Shown: positions 1 to 9,240, counted from the first letter of the stretch. The stretch is DNA of 64,000 nucleotides from Flavimaribacter sediminis (GCF_019492055.1 NZ_JAICBX010000002.1:496001-560000), one strand, 5' to 3'. Notes: generated by a model from the sequence alone, not told the origin. Made by a program: numbers and translations.

Positions 1-126
1 CATTGAAACAACTTCGAGACGTGAAGTCAAAACCGGCGCAGGCGACATTCTCCGTATAATTGCCGGCCGCAAACAACTTCCGCCACTATCATTCGCCGGC
101 AATCCATATCAAGAAGGCGAGCAGTC

Positions 127-604
127 ATGACATCGCCTGGCATCCGGTCCGCGCTGACCGCCGCCGCATTTGCTCTTTGATCCGTTGGCGCCATCGCCGC
201 GGAAAAGACGGCGACCTTTGACTTTGAGGGAGAGACGGTCGGCGGGCTGGTCATGGATGGACTTGCCGCGCTCGATTACCTGGCGGCTTCCGGTGAAGTT
301 GACGCAGACCGCATGGCGATCGTCGGCTGGAGCACGGGCGGCGCTATGGGCGCAACCGCCGCCGGCCGGACAGACCACGATCTCGACGCTGTGGCGCTAT
401 GGGCGCCCGGGCGCCAATCTGGCGTCGGCGATGATCCTGCTTCTCGGTCCGGAATCAGGGCAGGTCTTCGTCGACTATCATGACGGCGAAGAGGAACTGT
501 TCGTCAGGCCGATGGATCACACGTTCAGTGCATTCACGGATGAGAAGACCGTGGATGAGCTGATCAACGCGGCGGGCGACTACGTTTCGGCCCATTTCGA
601 CTGA
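127..604 (+). pseudogene. Broken alpha/beta hydrolase (dienelactone-hydrolase-like)
   Basis: Starting at ATG 127 the frame reads a signal-peptide-like start (MTSPGIRSALTAAAFAL) and hits an in-frame TGA at 178-180. The same frame continues past it and contains the nucleophile elbow GWSTGG (G-x-S-x-G) near 322-339. After about 405 the homologous-looking reading moves to another frame, which carries a terminal segment with a His-containing MDHTFSAF motif and ends at TGA 602-604. The whole is far shorter than a usual hydrolase (about 250-300 aa), so an internal deletion is likely as well. I infer a decayed secreted hydrolase with at least one nonsense and one frameshift lesion. A sequencing error could explain one lesion but not all of them. 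Confidence 0.7.
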
Positions 605-629
605 GTACCTGCGCCGTCCCCGCCTTTTT

Positions 630-2177
630 TCAAAGCACCGCTTCGATGAGGCGGGGGCCGCGAACGGATGCAAATGCGGCAAACGCGCTTGCGAACTGAT
701 CCGTCGTTTCCACGCGCTTGGCCTCGACGCCGTGCCCCTTTGCAAGGCTGACCCAATCCGGCTCCGGATCGGTGAGCGAAATCATAGGAACGCTGTCGGC
801 GTCCGGCGCGCCGGCGCCGATATTCGACATCTCGTTGTTGAGGATGCGGTAGGACCTGTTGGCCATGATGATGACCAGAATGTCGAGGCGGGAGCGCGCC
901 ATCGTCCAGAGCGCCTGCAACGTATAGAAAGCCGAGCCGTCGCCGGTCAACGTGATGACCTTTCGATCCGGACAGGCGACCGCGCATCCGATCGCCACGG
1001 GCAGGGAGTAGCCGATCGATCCGCCGCGATTGGTCAGCCAGTCATGCGCGCCCGCAGCCGCGCACATCGGATAGAGATGGACGCCGGAGGTGATGGATTC
1101 ATCGACGACAATCGCATTGTCGGGAAGCCGGTTCGCCAGCAATCGCCCCAGGTTTTCCGGCGTGATGGCGCCAGCCGCCGGCAAGGCAGGTTTTTCCACC
1201 ACATGCGGTTCTCCGGCCGTCACGCCGAGTTCCGATGCGATTGCCTCTAGCGCTGTTTCAAGGTCGGCGCGCGGCGCGCTCAGCGTCAACACCTCCGCGC
1301 CTTCGGGAAGTAGGCGGCTCGGCCGTCCGGGATAGGCGAAGAAGGCCACCGGATCGCGGGCGCCGGCAAGCACCACGCTGCGAATATCCTGCAGCCGCTT
1401 GACCGCCAGGTCGACATGAAACGGGATGCGCTCGAGCGCAGGCGCGCCGCCGCCGCGCTGCATGCGGGCGACGGCGGCCTCCGCCAGAACCGTGCAGCCG
1501 GTCGCCCTCGATATCGCATCGGCCAGGTATGGGCTTCGGGCGCTGATGAACGGCGCGCCGATGACGAGCGCCGACGTCTCGCCCTGGCGAAGCGTCTCGA
1601 TCGCCTTGCCGACGACGGACCGGTCGAACTCGGGTCGGGGCAAAGAGTTTTTCCGGATCGCGCTTGCAGCGGTTTCCGACCAGACGACATCGTTGGGCGC
1701 GACAAGCGTTCCAATGCCGCCTTCCGGCCCCGCCATATCCGCCAGCATGGTTGCGGCGAGATCGCCTATGCCGTCGGCGCTTCGGGCAGTCTCGACATAG
1801 CGGCTGACAGGACGGGCGATGCCCTCGATGTCCGAGGTCAAAGGAGCATTGTGACGGATATGGTCGATCGCATGCTCGCCGATAACGTTGAACACAGGCG
1901 TGTCCGCCTTCTTGGCATTGTGGAGGTTCGCGACGCCGTTCGCCAGCCCCGGTCCCAGATGCAACAATGTCGCCGCCGGCTTTCCGCTCATGCGCGCATA
2001 GCCGTCGGCGGCGCCTGTCGCGACCCCCTCGAACAGGCAGAGATGCATCGCCAGCGCCTTGTTGCGCGTCATGGCGGTCAGAAGATGCATTTCCGTCGTT
2101 CCGGGATTGGCGAAACAGGTGTCAATTCCATTGTCCACCAGGGTTTCGACAAGCAGGTCAGCGCCGGTTCTGGCCAT
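630..2177 (-). CDS. Thiamine-pyrophosphate-dependent enzyme, acetolactate synthase large subunit-like
   Basis: The protein has 515 aa from the ATG at 2177, preceded by a good ribosome site (AAAGGAGATGATATTCC). The layout is that of the TPP enzyme superfamily (IlvB, benzoylformate and sulfopyruvate decarboxylases): an N-terminal pyrimidine domain with the catalytic-Glu stretch CLFEGVATGAADGYAR, a central domain, and a C-terminal PP domain with the metal/TPP motif GDGSAFYTLQ...MANRSY. No small regulatory subunit lies beside it, so a catabolic decarboxylase or carboligase is more likely than biosynthetic acetolactate synthase. It is divergent from the IclR gene at 2276, with about 98 nt between them, which suggests control by that regulator. 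The substrate is unknown. Confidence 0.85.
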   Translation of the reverse strand: MARTGADLLVETLVDNGIDTCFANPGTTEMHLLTAMTRNKALAMHLCLFEGVATGAADGYARMSGKPAATLLHLGPGLANGVANLHNAKKADTPVFNVIGEHAIDHIRHNAPLTSDIEGIARPVSRYVETARSADGIGDLAATMLADMAGPEGGIGTLVAPNDVVWSETAASAIRKNSLPRPEFDRSVVGKAIETLRQGETSALVIGAPFISARSPYLADAISRATGCTVLAEAAVARMQRGGGAPALERIPFHVDLAVKRLQDIRSVVLAGARDPVAFFAYPGRPSRLLPEGAEVLTLSAPRADLETALEAIASELGVTAGEPHVVEKPALPAAGAITPENLGRLLANRLPDNAIVVDESITSGVHLYPMCAAAGAHDWLTNRGGSIGYSLPVAIGCAVACPDRKVITLTGDGSAFYTLQALWTMARSRLDILVIIMANRSYRILNNEMSNIGAGAPDADSVPMISLTDPEPDWVSLAKGHGVEAKRVETTDQFASAFAAFASVRGPRLIEAVL

Positions 2178-2239
2178 CGGAATATCATCTCCTTTGAAAC
2201 ATGTCTTCGAAGCGCGCTGCCGCGCGCAATGGATTCCGC

Positions 2240-2303
2240 TTGACACAAAAACAGGGCCGCGACAAGATATCTGATATGGATATCGAGTATTCTAATAGAA
2301 TAC
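2240..2303 (+). promoter_or_regulatory. Candidate IclR promoter and palindromic operator overlapping the start codon
   Basis: A perfect -35 hexamer TTGACA lies at 2240-2245, with a weak -10-like AT-rich patch near 2264-2272. A perfect 8-1-8 inverted repeat GTATTCTAATAGAATAC spans 2287-2303, inside codons 4-10 if translation starts at ATG 2276. Two GATATC words flank the start. There is no Shine-Dalgarno sequence before 2276, so the transcript may be leaderless. I infer an autoregulatory IclR-family operator; no binding has been shown. Confidence 0.45.
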
Positions 2304-3037
2304 AGCAAGAGAAAGCCGGCGTCCGCCCGCTCTCCACGGCACTGAAGACGATGGCAGTACTCGACGTGCTGGCTTCGGATCGTCGCGGAATGCGCCTCGC
2401 TGAAATCGCCAATGCGATGAAGCTCTCTCGTCCCACCGCCTATCAGAGACTTTTGACCCTGATCGAGGCCGGCTGGGTCGAACTGGACGATGCGGGGCGT
2501 TATCGCCTGTCGCTGCACGCCTGCCGCATCAGCGCCGCGGCGCTGGAACAGGCAAGCCTCGGGCAACGTGTCGTTCCAATCATGGAAAGGCTGGTTGAGG
2601 AGACGCACGAAACCGCATCCATTTCGGTTCTCGACGGCGGCGTTCCCTGCATCATCCAGCGCGTGGAGAGTGAAAACGTTCTGCGCGCCGAGCAGAAGAT
2701 CGGCACCACAATGTCGCTGGAAGGCTCTGCCTCCGGACGTATCCTCGTCGCCTATGCGGACGACCTGACCCTTGAGCGGCTTTCGAACGGAACCCGCGAA
2801 CTTCCGCCCCAAGATGTCCTCGCGGAGGTCAGGGAGAAGGGATATGCAATCTCGACCGGTTACACGATGGTTGGCGTGCGCGCCGTCGCCGCTCCCGTTT
2901 TCGATTATCTCGGCAAATGCCCGGCCACGGTTTCGCTGGTCGCGCCGGACAGTCGCTTTCACCTCGACAAGCTTCTCGACCCGCTCCTCAGGACTGCCGG
3001 GGAAATTACACAGTTGCTGAAGGGAAAGCAGGACTGA
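2276..3037 (+). CDS. IclR family transcriptional regulator
   Basis: The protein has 253 aa from ATG 2276; an in-frame start further upstream at 2201 would overlap the promoter region. The N-terminal winged helix-turn-helix (about residues 20-75) includes ALKTMAVLDVLASDRRGMRLAEIA and SRPTAYQRLLTLIEAGW, typical of IclR. The C-terminal two-thirds is the effector domain, with EQKIGTTMSLEGSASGRILVAY and a terminal LVAPDSRFHLDKL segment. It is the first gene of a co-directional operon: the next gene begins 2 nt after its stop. The likely role is a ligand-responsive local regulator of the flanking TPP-enzyme gene and of the dipeptidase/ABC operon. Confidence 0.9.
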   Translation: MDIEYSNRIQQEKAGVRPLSTALKTMAVLDVLASDRRGMRLAEIANAMKLSRPTAYQRLLTLIEAGWVELDDAGRYRLSLHACRISAAALEQASLGQRVVPIMERLVEETHETASISVLDGGVPCIIQRVESENVLRAEQKIGTTMSLEGSASGRILVAYADDLTLERLSNGTRELPPQDVLAEVREKGYAISTGYTMVGVRAVAAPVFDYLGKCPATVSLVAPDSRFHLDKLLDPLLRTAGEITQLLKGKQD

Positions 3038-3039
3038 CG

Positions 3040-4761
3040 ATGGCGATGGTCGCAAACGAAGCCTCTGTACTGGATGCGAAACCCGGCCCAAGACCCGCAG
3101 CAAAGGTCATGCTGCCGTCCACCCTGGCGGCCATGCAGCCGAGCAGGTTGAGTGGCGCGCGAGCCTTCATGAACAAGATGATCCGCGAGCGCTGGGATAT
3201 CGGCATCGACCGGTTCGACATCGACGAAACAGGCGCCGGGACAGCCCTTTACCACATCCGGGCGCCCGGCCAGGAATTCAGCTTCATCGCCTTTTCCCGT
3301 CCGCCGAGCAGCAAGATGCGGACAGGGCGCATTATCGGCCGCGCCTGGGACATGATGGGAACGCTCAACGAGGGCCCGGCGAACGATGCCGACATCGAGG
3401 CCGCCCGAGCAGAACTGCCGAAACTCTATCGAGGCCGTTCGACGAAGAACACCCTCGTATGGTGCCGCTCCAACCGGTCAATGCGGGTGTTTGACCATAC
3501 CGTCGAAGCCTTGATGCGCGGCGACCAGCCCGATGTCTCAGAGATCGCCGGCGCCTGCTATCTGATGCGCAATACCGGCCTCGATGGCAACGGGACTTTC
3601 GGGACACGATCCTTTCCCTCACTCGGACCGGACCATGCGCTTGGCGGGCCTCTGGAGGCGCAGCTTCTCAACGCCTATCTGATGCGTGAGTTCTCCTGCG
3701 ATCTCGTCGAGCATCTGGCAAGGCTCAAATCGGACAAGGCCGTGTCCCTGAAACCCGAGCTACGCCGCTTCATCGGCGTCGGCAACGGGTCTGCGCTGGG
3801 TCTGATATTCTTCATCCACCGGCATCCGCGTCTCATCAATTCGTGGATCAAGGCGCGTGAAACGGCAATCGCCGAAGCGCGCGGGCTGGAACTGAAGAAA
3901 GGCGATCCACGGTTCGACCGTCTGGTCATGCTGCTTGAAAAAGCCATCGTCTTCCGAAGGCAGGACCGTATGACGTACGAGACGCTGGCGTCGAGCACCG
4001 AGATAGCGGCAGACCTCGACAAGATAGTCGCGGCCGTCAGGGATTTGCAGCAATCTGGCGCAATCGCAGGCGACGCTTCTCCTTTGCCGCTCGACCAGTT
4101 GATCCGCCATTTCGAAAACGAACTGCACCCGGAGAGCGTCGAGACGCTGCTTTCGCTGATGATCGAACTGGTTCCGGAAACGGCCGATCGCCTCGCGGCT
4201 AAGCAAGGCGGAGTCGACGAACTGCCGCTTCAGGCGAGCCGGACCGTTGCAGACCTTCGCGCCATCATCGCGAGCGAATATCAGTGGGCGCTCAATATCG
4301 ACATGTCCGCTCCCGACGCCTCGACCTATGTCTGGTATAAATCCGAAACAGCCGAAGAACCAAGAAGAGGCCCTCGTTCCGAAGTCCCTCATGCGCTGGA
4401 TCTCGGGCTCGATCTTCCCGGCGGCGTCCAGAAGCTCAAAGCCGATCTCGAGGCTTTCGAAGGTGATGCCTTCCTCTCCCGCTTCCTGATGGCGCATCCG
4501 GAGCACCGCTATCTGGTCGGGCGACTCCAAAGCCTGTCGGGCGAGCCCTATCACTCGCCAATCGCCAACATCAATGCCGGCGACTTTATCCCGATCGATC
4601 TCGTCAGGCTTATGAACGTGACAGTCCACGGTATCGACAAGACCCGGGACTTCCTGAACCGGAACCTGCGCGGCGTGCTCTTTCACGGTGCGCCGACGAC
4701 CGATGAAATCCGGGCCGGCAAGGGCGAATTCTGGTATTATCCCGAGGAGCCGGTCCTTTGA
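3040..4761 (+). CDS. Unrecognised 573-aa protein in the dipeptidase/ABC operon
   Basis: The start at ATG 3040 lies 2 nt after the IclR stop; the open frame extends further upstream but would then overlap IclR. I do not recognise the family. The protein has no obvious signal peptide or membrane segments, so it is probably cytosolic. Notable stretches are GACYLMRNTGLDGNGTFGTR (about residues 170-190), a hydrophobic GNGSALGLIFFIHRHPRLI (about 250-270), and a C-terminal SPIANINAGDFIPIDLVRLM. It ends in a TTGA overlap with the next gene, so the two are translationally coupled and may form one two-subunit enzyme. From the context its substrate is probably what the downstream importer brings in. No function is assigned. 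Confidence 0.8.
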   Translation: MAMVANEASVLDAKPGPRPAAKVMLPSTLAAMQPSRLSGARAFMNKMIRERWDIGIDRFDIDETGAGTALYHIRAPGQEFSFIAFSRPPSSKMRTGRIIGRAWDMMGTLNEGPANDADIEAARAELPKLYRGRSTKNTLVWCRSNRSMRVFDHTVEALMRGDQPDVSEIAGACYLMRNTGLDGNGTFGTRSFPSLGPDHALGGPLEAQLLNAYLMREFSCDLVEHLARLKSDKAVSLKPELRRFIGVGNGSALGLIFFIHRHPRLINSWIKARETAIAEARGLELKKGDPRFDRLVMLLEKAIVFRRQDRMTYETLASSTEIAADLDKIVAAVRDLQQSGAIAGDASPLPLDQLIRHFENELHPESVETLLSLMIELVPETADRLAAKQGGVDELPLQASRTVADLRAIIASEYQWALNIDMSAPDASTYVWYKSETAEEPRRGPRSEVPHALDLGLDLPGGVQKLKADLEAFEGDAFLSRFLMAHPEHRYLVGRLQSLSGEPYHSPIANINAGDFIPIDLVRLMNVTVHGIDKTRDFLNRNLRGVLFHGAPTTDEIRAGKGEFWYYPEEPVL

Positions 4762-5462
4762 GCGAGAGCATTGAAACCTTGCGGATCATGCCGCGCGAAA
4801 TGCGCATGATGACCGAACGCGTCCTGCAGCAGACGGCCCTTCCAATGGGCTTCGTGCTAACTATCTACGACCTGCCAATGTATTCTCAGATGATGGCTCT
4901 CGGCGGTCTACATTTGCTGGATCAACGTTTTTCACGCTTGAAAACCGCCGAACCGCGCAACATCCGGATCGTGTCGGAATCATCCGGCAAGATCGTCGTG
5001 GACTGCGGCGGCGAACATGCCTGGATCGCGATACCGAGCCTGATCGACCTGATGTGTGAGCTAACCGAACGCTTCGGCGCCGGACAGGTCGAGATCCTGA
5101 ATGTAGACGACCCCAGGGAACTCGAGGTCGCGGAAGGCTTCGGCCGCCGGTTCGGTCTCGATATCGGCTTTACCGATGCCGCGACGCCGGTTCTTTCGGC
5201 GCATAATCTCGAAACCGAGGATGCGGCTCACCAGGATACAGTCCTCTGGAAAGCGTTGGAGAATGGCGCAGACGTACCTGCCGATCTCTGGTGGCGGATC
5301 TATACGCTGGCAAAGGGAGCCCTGGCCCCGGACACGGTGGTGTCCCGCCGCCACGCCGGGCCGGTCATGGTGACGGATGACGGCAAGGTAATCGGCCGCG
5401 CCGACAACGATGACGATACGGATCTCGAGTTCTTGGTCCGACCAAAAATAAACGAAGAATGA
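4758..5462 (+). CDS. Unrecognised 234-aa protein coupled to the 573-aa protein
   Basis: It starts with TTG at 4758 inside the TTGA overlap with the preceding stop; a GAGGAG ribosome site lies about 8 nt upstream. It ends in an ATGA overlap region at the head of the dipeptidase gene. The N-terminus (PREMRMMTERVLQQTALPMGFVL) is predicted helical, the middle is mixed alpha/beta, and the C-terminus is acidic (DNDDDTDLEFLV). There is no signal peptide and no recognised catalytic motif. The conserved-looking tight coupling with the 573-aa gene on one side and the M19 dipeptidase on the other suggests a partner subunit or accessory protein. Function unknown. Confidence 0.75.
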   Translation: MSESIETLRIMPREMRMMTERVLQQTALPMGFVLTIYDLPMYSQMMALGGLHLLDQRFSRLKTAEPRNIRIVSESSGKIVVDCGGEHAWIAIPSLIDLMCELTERFGAGQVEILNVDDPRELEVAEGFGRRFGLDIGFTDAATPVLSAHNLETEDAAHQDTVLWKALENGADVPADLWWRIYTLAKGALAPDTVVSRRHAGPVMVTDDGKVIGRADNDDDTDLEFLVRPKINEE

Positions 5463-5470
5463 GGGGATGG

Positions 5471-6466
5471 ATGCCGGACTTGATGATTGACGGTCTCCAA
5501 TGTGGCCACTTCGACAGGGCGGCGTTCGAGTCGCTGGGCAGGGCCGGCGTGGCTGGTGTCGTTGTCACTTGCGGCTTCTGGGAAGGCGCCGTGGAATCAC
5601 TCGATTCGCTTGGCAGATGGCGTGATCTCATCCGTGAGAACGCCGATATCGCGGGCATTGCCACGACGCCCTCTGAAATCACCGGGTTGGCCAACGAAGG
5701 CAAGCTCGCAGTCATTCTCGGCTACCAGAATTCCAACCTGTTCGAGGGGCGGATCCGCTTTGTCGAACTGTTTGCCGAACTCGGCGTTCGCGTGGTCCAG
5801 CTCACCTACAACAACCAGAATGAACTCGGCAGCAGTTGCTACGAGGCCGAGGACGGTGGGCTTGCCCGTTTCGGCCGCGAGGTCATCCTCGAAATGAATC
5901 GGGCAGGAATGCTCGTCGACTGCAGCCATGTCGGCAACCGCACCACGCTCGACGCCATCGAAGCATCGGATAAGCCGATCGCCGTCACCCACGCCAACGC
6001 GCAGTCGCTGTTCGATCATAAGAGAAACAAGTCCGACGACGTCATCCGGGCGCTGGGCGAAACCGGAGGCGTTATCGGTTGTGCGACCTACCGCAACATT
6101 ACCGGCGACGACTACTGCAAAACCGTTGAGGCCTGGTGCGGAATGCTGGCCAGGACCGTCGAGATAGGCGGCGTCGACACGGTCGCGATCGGCACCGACC
6201 GCAGCCACAATTTCACTGCCCCCGACTACGCCTGGATGCGTCAGGGCCGCTGGACCCGCGGCGTCGACTACGGTGCGGCGTCGGCCGCGCGACCAGGTAA
6301 AGCGCCGCCGCCCGAGTGGTTCCAGGACGTCGAGGACATGCGCGTAATTCCCGATGGCCTCCGGGCGGTCGGCTTTTCCGAGGAGGAAGTCGACAAGATA
6401 ACTCACAAGAACTGGATGCGGCTCTACGAGGCTACCTTCCGTAAACCAAAGATAGAGGTGAACTGA
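5471..6466 (+). CDS. Membrane-dipeptidase family (peptidase M19) enzyme
   Basis: I choose ATG 5471 (331 aa) because an AGGGG ribosome site at about 5462-5466 precedes it; an earlier ATG at 5459 overlaps the previous stop as ATGA. M19 zinc dipeptidases hydrolyse dipeptides and related amide bonds, including D-amino acid and beta-lactam-like substrates. Visible signatures are the central VDCSHVGNRT (zinc His), PIAVTHANAQSLFDHKRN, GGVIG and AIGTDRSHNF, the last aligning with the usual IGSD-FDG segment. There is no signal peptide, so it acts in the cytosol. It stands between two unknown proteins and an ABC importer, so it probably cleaves the imported compound. The next gene starts 1 nt after its stop. 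Confidence 0.88.
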   Translation: MPDLMIDGLQCGHFDRAAFESLGRAGVAGVVVTCGFWEGAVESLDSLGRWRDLIRENADIAGIATTPSEITGLANEGKLAVILGYQNSNLFEGRIRFVELFAELGVRVVQLTYNNQNELGSSCYEAEDGGLARFGREVILEMNRAGMLVDCSHVGNRTTLDAIEASDKPIAVTHANAQSLFDHKRNKSDDVIRALGETGGVIGCATYRNITGDDYCKTVEAWCGMLARTVEIGGVDTVAIGTDRSHNFTAPDYAWMRQGRWTRGVDYGAASAARPGKAPPPEWFQDVEDMRVIPDGLRAVGFSEEEVDKITHKNWMRLYEATFRKPKIEVN

Positions 6467-6467
6467 C

Positions 6468-7529
6468 ATGCACGACAAAAGACCCGTTCTGACGAAGCCG
6501 ACCGTCAATATTGGTCGCCGGACCGCACTCAAGGGCGCGGCAGCTCTCGCAGCGACGACACTCGCCGCGCCATTCATACGCCGCGCCCAAGCCGCCGATG
6601 TGCTCTACATCAATACGTGGGGCGGCCCCTGGCAGGAAGCCGCGACGAAAAACCTTTTCGAACCGTTCACCGAGGAAACAGGGATCGAGATCCGGACGGT
6701 CTCCCCGGTCTCGTTCGCCAAGCTCGCCGCCCAGGTAAAGACCGGCGTCTATGAATTCGATGTGACAACACTTGGCGGCGGCGACATTCTGCGCGCCAAC
6801 CAGGCCGGCATCATCGAGGAGCTGGAACCGCCTTACGAAGGCGGTCTGTTCCAGAATGGCGTCGCCAGCCACGCCTTTGCCACGGTGCTTGCCTGGCGGA
6901 CCGACAAGTATGCAGATGAAAGCCCAAAGGACTGGGCCGACTTCTGGAATGTCGACAAGTTCCCCGGACCGCGGTCGCTGCAGCGTTATCCGGCCCGCGT
7001 CCTGCCGATCGCGCTTCTGGCCGATGGCGTCAAGGTCGAGGATCTCTACCCACTCGACATCGACCGCGCCTTTGCTTCGCTCGACAAGATCAAACCGCAT
7101 ATCCGCGTGTGGTGGACGGCCGGCGCACAGTCAACCCAGATCCTGCGCGATGGCGAGATCGACATGATCGGCATCTGGCACGGCCGCTTCTACGAAGCGC
7201 TCGATGCGGGTGCTCCGGTCGCCATGACCTGGAACCAGGCGGAAATCGACCGGGCTTACTGGGTTGTCGCCAAGAACACGCCCAATATGGAAGCGGCCAA
7301 GAAGTTCGTCGCCTTCGCAACCAGTGCGAAGCCTCTCGCCGGTTTCGTGACCCAGGGCAAGTACGGTGCGCTCAATCCGGCCGCCAACGAGTTCGTCGAT
7401 GCGGCCGCCGCCGAGCGGATGCCGACATCGCCGCAGAACTATCCGATGGTCTTCGAGCAGGATGTAGCGAATTTCGGCGCCGATCCGAACGAAGTCTCGC
7501 AGCGCTTCGAAGAGTGGATCGCCAGCTAG
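6468..7529 (+). CDS. ABC transporter substrate-binding protein, polyamine/PotD-like family
   Basis: The protein has 353 aa with a GAGGTGAAC ribosome site. The N-terminus is a Tat-type signal (NIGRRTALKGAAALAATTLAAPFIRRAQA) with mature protein from about residue 44, so it is periplasmic. The mature fold starts VLYINTWGGPWQEAATKNLFEPFTEE and contains YEFDVTTLGGGDILRA and GEIDMIGIWHGRFYEALDAG, as in the spermidine/putrescine (type-F) binding-protein family. The ligand cannot be told from sequence; the operon with an M19 dipeptidase argues for an amino-acid-derived or amide compound rather than a plain polyamine. Confidence 0.88.
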   Translation: MHDKRPVLTKPTVNIGRRTALKGAAALAATTLAAPFIRRAQAADVLYINTWGGPWQEAATKNLFEPFTEETGIEIRTVSPVSFAKLAAQVKTGVYEFDVTTLGGGDILRANQAGIIEELEPPYEGGLFQNGVASHAFATVLAWRTDKYADESPKDWADFWNVDKFPGPRSLQRYPARVLPIALLADGVKVEDLYPLDIDRAFASLDKIKPHIRVWWTAGAQSTQILRDGEIDMIGIWHGRFYEALDAGAPVAMTWNQAEIDRAYWVVAKNTPNMEAAKKFVAFATSAKPLAGFVTQGKYGALNPAANEFVDAAAAERMPTSPQNYPMVFEQDVANFGADPNEVSQRFEEWIAS

Positions 7530-7555
7530 TATAGCATCGGGCAGGAGTAATACGG

Positions 7556-8404
7556 ATGTCCGTCCATACCGGCGGTGTTCAGAGCCGTGGCCAGTTGTGG
7601 CCGTGGCTGCTGCTCCTGCCCCTCGCCGCCTATCTCCTCGTCTTCTTCATCGTGCCGCTTGTCGACGTTGCGATCATGAGCGTGACAGAGCCGAAGCTGT
7701 CGCTCGACAACTACACCAAGGTCTTGACGGGTTCGCTATACAGGAAGGTGTTCATCAACACTTTTGCAACGGCCGGGCTGGTCGCGGTCTGCTGTCTGTT
7801 AGTAGGCTACCCTCTGGCCTATCTGATGACCCACAGCAGCGAGCGGACTGCATTGCTGATCCTGCTGCTCGTGACGATGAGTTTCTGGACCAGCTTCCTT
7901 GTCCGCACCTATGCCTGGATGGTGCTACTCGGCAACCAGGGACCGGTCATCTGGTTCATGGAACTGATCGGCATCGAAGACCCGCCACATCTGCTGTTCA
8001 CACGGTTTTCCTCGACCCTCGCCATGGTCCACATCCTGGCCCCCTACATGATCATGAACATCTACACGGTGATGAAGAAGATCGATCCGGCGCTCGTCAA
8101 GTCGGCCGAAAGCCTGGGAGCAAGAGGATTCTCCGTCTTCCGCCATGTCTATCTGCCGCTTACGGCCCCGGGAATCGCCAACGGTCTCGTGCTGGTTTTC
8201 GTCATCTGTCTCGGGTTCTACGTCACACCCGTTCTGCTCGGCAGCCCGCGAGAACAGATGATCGCAGGGCTTATCGGCCACCAGATCGAGGAATTCCTGG
8301 CATTCGGCCTCGGCTCGGCCATGGCCATGGTGCTGCTGGCCATCACCATGGTGATTCTCGCAATCTACCACCGCCGCTTTGGCCTCGACAGGTTGTGGGG
8401 ATAG
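7556..8404 (+). CDS. ABC transporter permease, PotB/PotH-like
   Basis: The protein has 282 aa with an AGGAG site 8-9 nt before the ATG. There are about six membrane segments, the first at residues 13-40 (LWPWLLLLPLAAYLLVFFIV). The cytoplasmic EAA loop, ESLGARGFSVFRHVYLPLTAPGI, contacts the ATPase. It is the first of two inner-membrane subunits of a polyamine-type importer. It follows the binding protein by 26 nt and precedes the second permease by 6 nt. Confidence 0.9.
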   Translation: MSVHTGGVQSRGQLWPWLLLLPLAAYLLVFFIVPLVDVAIMSVTEPKLSLDNYTKVLTGSLYRKVFINTFATAGLVAVCCLLVGYPLAYLMTHSSERTALLILLLVTMSFWTSFLVRTYAWMVLLGNQGPVIWFMELIGIEDPPHLLFTRFSSTLAMVHILAPYMIMNIYTVMKKIDPALVKSAESLGARGFSVFRHVYLPLTAPGIANGLVLVFVICLGFYVTPVLLGSPREQMIAGLIGHQIEEFLAFGLGSAMAMVLLAITMVILAIYHRRFGLDRLWG

Positions 8405-8410
8405 GGCGAG

Positions 8411-9238
8411 ATGAACGGATTGATGAAAACAATCGGCTTTATCGTCATCTGCTTCATCGCGGCGCCGCTGGTCATCGTTGTTCCGATGTCGTTCTCGGAT
8501 GCGCAGTCCTTGCAGTTTCCGCCGCCCGGATACTGGCTTGGTTACTACCGCGACTATTTTACCGACATGTCCTGGCTCAGGCCGACCTGGAACAGCATCC
8601 TGATCGCCTCCGCGACGACGGTCCTCACCATGGCGCTTGTAGTGCCGGCGACATTCGCACTGGTTCGCCACAGATTCTACGGCAAGAGCATCGCCAATAT
8701 CATGATGCTCATGCCCATGGCTGTGCCTCATATCGTCATGGCTGTGGGCTATTACTCTTATTTCGGCCAGTTGCGGCTGGTCCACACCCATCTTGGCGTA
8801 ATTCTCGCCCACTCCTGCCTGTCGGTGCCGATCGCATTCCTCGTGCTCTCGGCCAACCTAAAGGGATTCGACCGCACGCTGGAACGGGCGGCCCAAAGCC
8901 TCGGCGCCAGCCCCGTCAGGACCTTTATCCATGTCACGCTTCCGATCCTGCGTCCCGGACTGCTGATCAGCGGGCTCTTCGCGTTCATTCAGTCCTTTGA
9001 CGAAACGGTCGTCGCGATCTTCATTTCCGGCCGCGACGCAGAGACGTTGCCGCGCAAGATGTTCGACAGCATCCGTCAGGAGGCGGACCCGGTCATCGCG
9101 GTGATCTCAACCCTTCTATTCGTCGTGGTTCTGATCGGTCTTCTCACGCCCTATCTCGTCAGGGGGCTACGCGGACGGCTGCGCGCCAGAAACGCCGGGC
9201 AGGAACCGCGGCCTGCGGCTCTCGCCACCCAGGAGTAA
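8411..9238 (+). CDS. ABC transporter permease, PotC/PotI-like
   Basis: The protein has 275 aa, about six membrane segments, and the EAA motif AAQSLGASPVRTFIHVTLP in the second half. PotC-family hallmarks include the early FSDAQSLQFPPPGYWLGYYRDYF periplasmic segment, typical of this subunit where LxFPPxGFSL is common. It ends with a short basic/Pro-rich tail. It is 6 nt after the first permease and 2 nt before the ATPase, so the three are cotranslated. It forms the second half of the membrane channel. Confidence 0.9.
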   Translation: MNGLMKTIGFIVICFIAAPLVIVVPMSFSDAQSLQFPPPGYWLGYYRDYFTDMSWLRPTWNSILIASATTVLTMALVVPATFALVRHRFYGKSIANIMMLMPMAVPHIVMAVGYYSYFGQLRLVHTHLGVILAHSCLSVPIAFLVLSANLKGFDRTLERAAQSLGASPVRTFIHVTLPILRPGLLISGLFAFIQSFDETVVAIFISGRDAETLPRKMFDSIRQEADPVIAVISTLLFVVVLIGLLTPYLVRGLRGRLRARNAGQEPRPAALATQE

Positions 9239-9240
9239 CG

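Noticed and set aside
3-9. TTGAAAC near the window start as another GAAAC-repeat site
   Set aside because: No second GAAAC at 32-33 bp and no GAAATC core; a single copy is expected by chance.
7597-9000. 467-codon open frame on the plus strand
   Set aside because: It shadows the two permease genes in another frame; no domain or ribosome site.
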